Positions 48,601-58,200 of a DNA stretch of 64,000 nt are shown here, piece after piece; positions within the stretch are counted from its first letter, which is position 1, and each line of letters opens with the position of its first letter. Both the position numbers and the translations under genes were made by a program. The notes below the pieces were generated by a model, which saw only the letters and a list, made by a program, of their open reading frames with translations, was not told the DNA's origin and made no database searches. This DNA comes from Membranipora membranacea. Lineage: Eukaryota; Bryozoa; Gymnolaemata; Cheilostomatida; Membraniporidae. Location: positions 20,831,387-20,895,386 of the forward strand of contig OU612069.1 in the NCBI GenBank assembly GCA_914767715.1, written 5' to 3'.

Positions 48601-51600
48601 AGCGAGTGGTTTAGCACCGATGTTTACATTAAGGAACGATCCAGTGCCGAGTGTAAGTTTAGCATCTCCAGGACTGAAGCAGCAGTGACCGAACAGAGAG
48701 GCCTGCTGGTCGGCTATTAGAGCTGTTATTGGTATCGATGTGCCGAATATAGACTTCTCTGTGTATCCCAGCTTACCACTATACAATGAAACAAAGCTGG
48801 GGTTATATTATTATGAAGTAACTTGGAGCCAGTGAGGTTTAATGATTGAACTGGATTGCGTTAGGAGATAGTATTTTTTTCGACATACAGCCATGTCAAC
48901 CTAAATAAACTGGGATCCAACTTGTAGACTGCAGGCAGCTCAATGGGGTGATTCCGAATGGATCTAGTCTAAGTGCGGATGAACAATTTAATATTTTATC
49001 CAGATCTTCTATGCTTGAATAAAACCATAGGCTTCACTAGACAAAACGGCATTGACCACTAACTGGAAAATCCCATGATGGTCTTGTCAGCTTCATGCAT
49101 TTCTGCATTTATAGCAAAGGAGTGTCACCGCAAATTGGCAGTCGTGAAAAAAAATGAGGGAAAAACAAGTTTCTTGAGTGACAGTGAAATAATTCAGCGG
49201 CTCTTCTTACCTGGTATCAATGATTTCTGGAAGTATGTGATGAGGTAGTCCAATAAGATTAAGTATCATAGAGCTCCAAATATTCTAAAAGATACAAATA
49301 ATAGGTAGTGTAATGAATAATGATGAGTGCAGAACTCATAAAATGCCCGCCTACTTGACAACCGGTCAAGAGAATATTCACTATGGTCCCATGCTTCGAT
49401 TTTGTGGTTCACTCCAATTTCGAATGGTTAGAATCCAGTAGATTCTAACCATTCCCATGATGGGAAAAACATGAAAAGAGTCAGCCGCGGCCGGGACTTG
49501 AGCCCGGCCTGCCGCATGTAATCCCTTTGAAGGCATTGTGTGCTAGCGCGCTAACCATTCAGCCATGCCGCCCATTAGAGGATGGGTCAAATAAACACGG
49601 TATGGATATTCGCGTCCAAAAAGTCATTCGTCACAATCGGAATTTGACTTTAGTGCCATTTCCATGGGGCGATAACTCCCGAAATCCTCAAAAAATCGAC
49701 ACATGGGAACATAGTGATAGTGCATCTTTGAGTCAAAATTTAATCAGCGAAGGCAGGATTGATATAACAGGGTACCAGTTGGGCTGCTAGGTTTATAGGG
49801 GTGTGAAAATCTAAATATTAACGTCATTTCATTGTAATTGAAAGTTGTCCTTTCAATGTTTAAAAAGTGAAGGTGGAGAGGATAACTACGAAATGGGATA
49901 CAAGTACTGAAAATTTCTAACTTATCGAGGATAATAGATTAAGTTAGACATCTGACAATGGTGATCCCGAACTTCTAGGTTCCAACTGACTTATAATCTC
50001 TATCAACCATAACTTAGAGGTATTGGGCTCGCTCAAACCTTAAGAACATTTTTGACAATTTCTTTTCACCTAAGTAACATAATACCTGGAAGGGATCATA
50101 TATACACGTAGAGCTGGCTGATGCCCGATCTGTAGCCCATACTTTGTGTCCAGTTAACATCCAGAGTAACCAGGTATCTAAAGTGCCGAACATCACCTGC
50201 TCTGTGGCTAATCGGCTCTTCAACTATAAACAGGAAAGAATGTGTGTTATATTTACATCTGTAAATATGAGAAAGACGGGTTTGAAAATATTTGTAAGGG
50301 CAAGGAATTCTATATATCAGACATATAAACAAAGTTGACTTCATGTCTGAAAAATCTGCATGAGTGCTACAGAAGGAGTGATATGACACTGATCCTCAGT
50401 AATAAAAGTAATAAAATGTGAGAGTGATAAACAACCATGTGACTATATATTATATATACATATATTATATCATTAACTTTAACTAAACACTAAACTGCTC
50501 AGTACCCGAAGGCAAATAAGATGTTTCATGCTTCATATGCATGTTGTTGTTAAAGGTTAAAAGGCTGATTTGTTATGACAACTTGAAACTGACAGAGATC
50601 AGTCTTTGACAAACAGCAGGCAATGTATGAGTTGGAGTTTTATATCTACCTCACCTTAGCACTAACATTGCTTAAATTTTGTATAGAAACTTGTCTCACC
50701 TTAGGGTATTTATCCAGAGCCCATTTCAACCTGAGAGGAATCTGTAGCAAAAAACATACACATGTTACGGATTTTGCATTGTAATAAGTGTGGGTCACAC
50801 AGACATCAAGAATCCATAAAAAAAATCCCTCTCACTCATCGCTTCCATCTGAAATACAGTTGGTTAAAATCACAAGTTTCAGTCACTCATTGCATCCTGA
50901 AGAATGGGCAGTTCAGTTTTTGTGCCTCAAAGGCAAGGTTGCAATTTATATGGCAGTTTGCTCTCCGCTTGTAGGAAGGTCAGAGCACACATGGGGGTCA
51001 AACAAATTCCAGTGGTCAGTGCACTGCAGTGTAGTTAGAACCAGCGACTTTCAACTTGCTGAAAACCGGTGCTCTTACCAACTGAGCCACCCCTAACTAT
51101 AATAATATTATAATTGACAAGTTGTGTGTACACTTACCGCCTGAGTCATGAACCTGAGGGCGTGGCCAGCCTTGAATCTTTGAGATCCTGTAACTGCGTG
51201 TAAGAATCCTGAGCCTTTCTTCAGAGCTGACAAAGTAAAGGAGTTATTCCATGATGAGACCATATCCTTAGTTCTTTTATCTTGCCACATGTTGATGTTG
51301 TGGAACGGTTCACCAGTCTCCCTGTCCCATGTGATGAAAGAACTGCGGAACGTGGCTATACCCATACAAGCCATATCACTAGCCTGTAAACCTCCTGCTG
51401 AAACAGAGAAAGGAAACGTTGAATAGATGGTGAATTGAAAACCAAAATATCAAAATACCCAAAATAGTATGCTTGACTTTTCATGTGAAGACTGTGAGAA
51501 CTATTCTATGAGTATTTCTGTCTGACTAAAACCATCTAGGAATCGGACCACCCTGACAGTAAGAAGGTTCGGCAACACCATTTCCAATGCTTACTATAAG

Positions 51601-52514
51601 TCTGCATAGAGAATATCCCTCAATACAACGTAAACTACCAGCGACCTGATTTAATAGTGAATGCTTGAAAATTGCATTGTGAGATACCAACAGCCACAAC
51701 CCCGCCCTAATACGTTCTTGTGATGGTCTGGTTATATGAAACATGGGTAGGCAATGGTTAATTACTTGTTTTAGTGTAGCTTTGAATGAATCCTAATTGA
51801 AAAGAAAAGTATGTTCGAACAACGAATGCAACCTTACATTTGAGAGCTTTCTTGACAACAGCCACAAACTTTTCCCACAGCTCATCTGGGTCCATCTCCA
51901 CGGCTGTCGGCTCTGGGTACAGAAGCTTAACCTAAAAGCAAATAAAATTATCCAATTTTACTGGAATCGCAGGGAATGAACCTCTGAGGTAGAACTTAGC
52001 TTTTAAACAAGATACAGTTCAGATCTTTTCCATTGATAATTACAAATGTGTTACTTACCCAAAATGTATATTTGTCAGATGAAAATGATTCTTAAACTCC
52101 GGTGATAAAATATTCAGTTGATACTGTACGGATCATATAAAACAGCATTAGAATCATGGTACAATAAAAATCGTCAGCTCACCAACTTCGGCATTCAAGT
52201 TGTTCAAGCGCTAAAACATTTTCTAAGCATCCATTTTCCCATCAAAAATGGAGGAAGTGGTTAGGGTGGGTATGTGGCTGATGGCAAAATGCTACAACCA
52301 GCTATCCCCACACAATTTTAGTGCTACAAAGAGGCAAATGATCCTAGGGCCTCACGCTCATTTCTTCTTCATTGATCAGTTGAGCAGCTTTGTTATAGAT
52401 GTGACATCTCAATGTTGTGGTACCGACATCGACTACCAGAATAAACTTCTGACTGTGATTGCCAGCAGCTGTAGGCTGGTCCCCATCCGGGCATCCTGAG
52501 ACAAACTCCGCCAT
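45648..52514 (-). CDS. GK5: Glycerol kinase 5 (FGGY family)
   Basis: Eleven exons on the minus strand: 52356-52514, 51838-51931, 51138-51397, 50700-50741, 50086-50223, 49211-49284, 48591-48778, 47928-48127, 47255-47418, 46198-46319 and 45648-45805. All phases match and give 532 residues, close to the vertebrate GK5 length. Landmarks are the N-terminal phosphate loop KFILVVDVGTTTLRC (residues 23-37), ITWDRETGEPFHNINMWQD in the first FGGY lobe, GTLDTWLL, PITALIADQQASLFG with the catalytic-base Asp279, LTLGTGSFLNVN, VPAFSGLSAP, and RVDGGVANNDFLLQ of the ATP-binding second lobe. The family phosphorylates glycerol or related polyols with ATP; the GK5 substrate is less settled. A splice-acceptor-like TTTTCATTGCAG just upstream of the start suggests a 5' UTR exon further out. 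An upstream out-of-frame ATG lies about 25 nt before the chosen start. Confidence 0.95.
47163..47242. repeat. AT-rich hairpin next to a GK5 splice donor
   Basis: CATAGACTTAATA (47163-47175) and TATTAAGTCTATG (47230-47242) are near-perfect inverted ends of an 80-bp, almost pure A/T foldback. It starts 12 bp after the donor of the exon at 47255-47418. Confidence 0.75.
47787..47804. repeat. Poly(C) tract, 18 bases
   Basis: Uninterrupted run of C on the plus strand in a GK5 intron. Its length is likely to vary or to be misread by sequencing. Confidence 0.9.
49478..49575 (-). repeat. tRNA-derived SINE head
   Basis: On the minus strand, GGCGGCATGGCTGAATGGTT fits a tRNA 5' end with A box (TGGCTGAATGG), and GGCTCAAGTCC with flanking complementary CCGG/CCGG fits a T arm and B box. 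An arm of about 20 bases lies between them, as in a long-variable-arm tRNA. There is no obvious mature tRNA acceptor pairing, so I call it a SINE or tRNA relic in a GK5 intron. Confidence 0.5.
50938..51094 (-). repeat. tRNA-derived SINE copy
   Basis: The minus strand starts AGGGGTGGCTCAGTTGGTAA (A box TGGCTCAGTTGG), continues to GCTGGTTCTAACTAC (B-box-like), and then has a body with CCCCATGTGTGCTCTGACCT and GGAGAGCAAACTGCC. The body matches copies at 7075-7145 and 8456-8612, which defines a family of at least three members in this window. It lies in a GK5 intron. Confidence 0.7.
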
Positions 52515-55279
52515 TTGCTGACAAGGCGATAGAACATTGACTGCAATGAAAATATATGTCTGTGCAAATAAAACTGTACACTTCGAATCACAAATTATTT
52601 GGATAGGTTAACCCCTAAAAGATTGAGTAGCCATCGTAGAAACAGATTGTTTGTTAACTTTACACCGGTCGAGGCTCAATGAACATTCATCAGCTTAATA
52701 GCTTAGCAAGCTGTGCTTGTGGAGGACTTCTGTAAGGCTGTATAACCCGCCACAGGTCAGGGTGAAGAATGTGCAGCCAATAAGATCATCCAATGAGCAA
52801 ACGGGCTTCAAGTGGACATAGAAAGGGCATACTTGACATTATGTGGAAGGAAATAGGAAAAAAAGAGGACAACTTGTATTAGCACCCATTCAATTCTTAT
52901 GTTTTGGTGTGTGAGGATCAAGGTCTTTCCACCAGAATTTTATGAGCTTTACAAACCCTCCTGGCATCTGATTTTACAGATTCACTAAACATCACATGAC
53001 ACCCTGCTAGTGCTGCAGCGAACCGACTGATAAAAATAATCATTGTTATTGAGCAGGATCTATGGTATGGACCACTGTCTCTTAACTAGAGGGCTTTTAA
53101 ATAGACTGAGTGAGCAACTCCTCACATCCATTTTGCTCATGGTCTTTGCTCTCTGGGTCTTGCATTTCAATCTCAAATGTAAATCTCAAATGTATAGTTC
53201 AACACCAAGCAGTTAGCCAATCTTGGCAAGGAATGATCATGTAGCTATTTGACAGTCATTGTTTGAAAGATAAAACTTTTCGTCTGATAATAGAACCATT
53301 AAATGAATGTACTCCAATCACCTCTTCGTCAGGGTATTTTTTGAAAATCAAGCTGTGTTGCCTTTACAAAATTTAGTGCTGTTTCGGCGCTGGTGCCAGG
53401 TGCAGGATGTGACAAGCCTTTTGTATGGTAGTCTTACACGGGTGTTGTTAGGTGAAGAGTGACCGACACAGTATCTTGCAATGCCCCATAAAAGTTTTGC
53501 AGGTGTTTTATTGGACACATCTTATAGCACTCAAAGTCAATACAGCGGTGTTGTGGGTGCTGTAGAGGCAGCATTGATGAGTCCTACCGTTACTCTGCTG
53601 CGTTTATGTATGCGTTGTTGGACACAACGGGACATGTATGTGCACTGAACGGACTGAGAACCATGATAGTATTTGTCTTGGCATGCAATCATAACTAATC
53701 TAATGGTAACACTTCATTTCACATTGAGGGCATTGCATCATATAAGCTAGTGCGTTATTTCTGCTGGTGCTTTAAACAAGTTCAGTCATTATCATTATGG
53801 ATGATTAAACCACCTCTCTGAGTGTGAATATGTATTGGGACAGAGGCATAATCCGAAACCTGGGTCGCATGCAATACTTGACTTGTCAAACCTAAATAAC
53901 TATCTAGAGACCAAGGTTTTCAATTAGACCTATGTATGGGGATCTGAACTTACTTAACTAATAGTTTAATAGTACTTGTTTCTTTCCCAGCAGCTTAGCA
54001 ACAATGTCCCATTCTAAACATACTCTAATAATTAACTACTAACTAACTAAGTCCAGGGAGAATGGAATTCCATTCTCTCTGCTAAGTCTAACTAAGTTAG
54101 TTAGTTCAAGGAGTTAGAGGGACTCAACTCCTTGGTTAGTTAGACTTTACTTAGTTAGGCCGTAGGGGTTACCTATTATTAGACTTATTAGCATATTGAG
54201 CATGGGACATTGTTGACTGCAATGCAAAATATATTGATAACAATGTATCCCTACCTTGTGTTTATTCATTCATCATTGTCACTCTAACCTCATCTTGCTC
54301 CGAAGACTTTCTTGAATTGATGATAGATGGACACTCACTGGACTGTGTGTATCTCCAGCTGTGCATTTGCTCAATTCAACCTTTGGATCATGGGCGTGGT
54401 CTTGTAACAGGAAACAATGATGATTCTGTTAAGACATAGGTTATTGGTTGTTGGAATGGGAAAAGTATTGTTAGTTATGATGTGATTGGCTAGAATACCG
54501 GAAATGAGGAATAAATGGTGCAAATGGACACTCCTGATTCTCCATGCAAGGCAAGATTTTATTGGAAACAGAGGTCAACAACTATCTTGGAACGTTAGTT
54601 TAATAAGATTTTATGACGTGTCAAAGAAGAGCCTATAAACCTGTGAAACCTCTGTTTACTTTTAAGAAAAGTCATACCCATACAATCATGGCCTGCCCCC
54701 CCCAGCTAAATGTCAGAGTGAGAGAGAGTGCACTGCTATTGAATTGGTGTGGTTTAGCACTGGCCACGTGACTTTGATATAGCCTGTGATTTTTGTCAGT
54801 GTCTGACAAAAATCACAGGCTACATCAAAGTCACGTGGCCTTATGGCTAGACTAGTAGTCATCCTCATGAGATAATTAGGGACTGTTCTGCAGCATTCAA
54901 GGGAAACATTTGTTTTGATCTACATATATATATATATATATATGCTCTATCTACAGTACACATTATTATCATATATTTTATTAAATTACTTATTATATTG
55001 CATATTTATTATTGTAGGCTATAGATAGGGCCATTCCACCAGGGAGAATTCTCCCTGATTCCATCAATGAACTAAAGTAAAAAGACTGGCACTTATCACT
55101 ATCTATATCATAGACATATATATCTATTGCGAAAGGGACAAATATACAAGTTTGCCTTACTAGCAAGTTATTTGGACTTCAAAACTGTTGAATGCTTTCA
55201 ATGTCATTTAAAACATAACTCCTGTTCCGATTTCAGAACCGCTCAACTTCCACAGCAGAGTATTCACCTGTATAGCCTC
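52515..55279. other. Divergent intergenic region between GK5 and WDR53
   Basis: GK5 and WDR53 point away from each other, so both promoters should lie here. The 2.8-kb span has no recognised gene. It holds nested small inverted repeats around 54030-54160 (AACTAACTAA, GAGAATGGAATTCCATTCTC and GGAGTTAGAGGGACTCAACT), the long palindrome at 54762-54840 and a TA dinucleotide run near 54923-54943. Confidence 0.5.
54762..54840. repeat. 79-bp near-perfect palindrome
   Basis: Two 38-base arms (54762-54799 and 54803-54840) differ at one position and are separated by 3 bases. The outer part is GGCCACGTGACTTTGAT; the inner part is TAGCCTGTGATTTTTGTCAG. The inner ends carry the TAGCCT/AGGCTA motif of the hairpin family. 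It sits about 440 bp upstream of the WDR53 start codon. Confidence 0.93.
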
Positions 55280-58200
55280 ATGTCGTCAGCAAGTATGGCA
55301 GCGGAAAAAGAACAGACAACCGATGATGTCAGATCACTTGACCCCCATTCAAGTGAGTTTATGGGCTCTATTAGTTTTGCCTAGCCTTCCATATTTGAGT
55401 CTATAATCAATTGTGCAGTGGTGATAGGAACTGAAAATAAAAGCCTAAGTGTTGTACTCTGATCAATTGTGGCATAGATGAATGAAAATTGGATTATACA
55501 TCCGGTCAGTTATTCTAAGAGTGTGATGTTTCTATTTATATTATTTTGGTGGTTGAGAAAAACATCTATCAGCACTTGATTATGAACAACAAGAAAATCA
55601 TTATAAACTAAATGTTGTTCAAATACCACTTTAAATCCTGTTTATTAGTCGATATTACATTGTAGATTTCACTGCTGACTCCTCGATAATATCGTTATGT
55701 CAGGCGGGTGATCTTCTTTGTGCTGGCTCAGATGATGGGAATATGTATATATGGAAAGGAGACAGTTACAAACAAGGTGTCAAAGCTCATGCAAAACTGA
55801 AACTAGAAAATGTGGAGTGTGTCAACTGCATCTGCTACCTTCCTAAGGGCAAATGGTGGGTTTATCTCAAAACCAGGGTTATCTTCTGCAACCTTAGAGA
55901 GATGATCCCTTTGCTATTCATTACTCATAACTGCAGGGTAATCATGAATAATTTAAAGCTTAGTGGTTTAACATGAGGTTAGAGGTTGTTGTTGTTGTAT
56001 GGACTTTAATATCTTGTCAGTACTTGTGATGGCAAATGAGACAGTGAACCATCATTATTATTTAGGCATTGAGGATGGCAGGAGAGTGTTCTGATTGTTA
56101 GGTGACCTCTATATTACATTTAAAAAGTTTGTGGACATCAGAGGCCCCTGGAAGTATATCCAACCTAATATATGGCTTCTCCATGGATAATCCATATTTA
56201 TAACGTTGGATATAGGGGCCCCCAATGCCCAAAGTGAGCTATCATGATATCAGAAACTTCAATGTTAGAGTGTACTTCTGGTAGATATAACTTATGATAT
56301 TGCAATCTTATACAGAACGACCGCATAATGGAAATGATCTGTACTTTGAAAAATCGGGAAATAGCCTTGTTTTATCAAACATACTAGGCCAAACACTTAT
56401 TTCAGCTGAATGCCTGGTAGAAATGCCATGCCCTGCTTATGGGAGAGATGTAATTCATAGCTAAAGTATACTGTTGGATATTTTAGGTTGATAGGCTGTG
56501 GTGATACTGTTTACTTTCTGCGATATGACAGTACAAATAGTGGACTGGTGGTAGAAGATTCTCTTCAGCTAGGTATGTCAACATCCTTTAGGATAGCTAA
56601 AGACAAGCTCTTCTCACAAAAGCCCACTAGGCCTATTTGTTAGTCATCGGTATTTGAAACCTAGTTTTTAAACTCAAGAGCGTACGCTAATCAAATTAAA
56701 AAACATGCCACTTACTTGCTTACTTTGAATAGTGCCATCACTTGACCCGTAACAAACGGATTCAAACCTCAACCAGTTAAATTACTCAATGGTTCCAAAG
56801 TTCATGTAATATTGAATTGATGACCTTTTGGTTAAGACAAAGTGAAGCAATTGATCATGACCACTTATAAGACCGCTTAGTCACCCTTTTGTTACGCAAC
56901 TGTAAGGTTCAAACCACAGCAAAGATTATAAATACTAAGATATGACACTTTGACCACAGTGTGCTACAGTAATAAATCTTGTGTTGACTAAACTTGTAGC
57001 TGATGAGATAAATGAGATCCAGGTGAATGAGAAGTTAACATATGCTGCTGCCGCTGACGACTCCGGATGTCTCACCATAATCGACCTCAAAACACGCAAA
57101 ATTCACAAGGTACATCATTGCAACATCATAACAGTGTAATGTTCAAACAATTTTATTTTATAGTTGTTTTCCGTTGTCACCACTGGAAAGCAGACAGGTA
57201 CTATCATGCTTGGTATTGGATCTTAATGCTGTTAGAGAGACCAGTTTTCATTGTTTTTTGAGGAAAATATTTTACATTTAGTTGTATCAGTATTGTCGTT
57301 TTGCAGAGGTTGTTGGGTCACGAAAATATTTGCTCCTGCGTCAAGTTTAGACCTAAGAGTCCATGGTCAGTAGTTACAGGAGGATTAGATTGTATGCTCA
57401 TACTATGGGACTTCAAGAAAGAAAAGGTTAGTACATTGTTATGCTACATAACACATTGTTTTGCTCAAGATTGATTGACACTTTGGTTGCAAAACCAGTC
57501 ATCAATCTAAATTGCAACATAATTATGCCCTTTTTGAAGTAAAGTTTTATCTCACTTTGATCCGTACTACACAATACTCATTTGATGTTCATATTCATGG
57601 ACAGGCATTGCAATCAAATTTGCAGGTTGAGGAACCCAAGCTACAACCAACCCTCTATAGGATATAAAACTATCCCGGTTTTTGCCAGCTGCATACACCG
57701 AATTGAATTGTGAATTGAGCGCCTGGTTAGGGAAAGAACGGAATTGGTTTTTGAGGACAGCTAGGCTTCATGACCAGCGACGGTCATATCAGAAGTTTGC
57801 ACAAACGGGCACTGCTGTGATGCAAACCCATGACCTTGCAGTCCTGAGTTCGATGCTCTACCAACTAGCTATTCCTGATAGTCAGCATAGTCAGCTATAA
57901 ATCAAGCATTACCTCTCTCACTACTGATTCATGTTGCAGGCACTGGGCAGTGTGAACATGGCCGATACTGCAAAGCAAGAGCAGACAGACAAAGACGCTT
58001 ATGTAGTTAACCCTCCACTCATACACTGCTTAGACATGACATCAGATGGTCTCATAGCAGCGGCTGGACTCGAGAATGGCAAGGTTAGAGTTCACCTCAT
58101 TTACATCATAATAAAATCATGCTCAATCAATCAATGGTTGGTATTTTTTCATCTCTCAACAAGTGCAAAATCTAAAGGATTAAATAATCAAACTTTGAGG

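Noticed and set aside
49478-49575. Functional tRNA gene on the minus strand
   Set aside because: A and B boxes are fair, but the anticodon arm and acceptor stem pairing cannot be completed by eye, so a SINE head is more likely. A tRNAscan run would decide.
50096-50389. 97-codon minus-strand frame overlapping a GK5 exon
   Set aside because: Out of frame with the conserved GK5 residues GTLDTWLL and runs into intron sequence.
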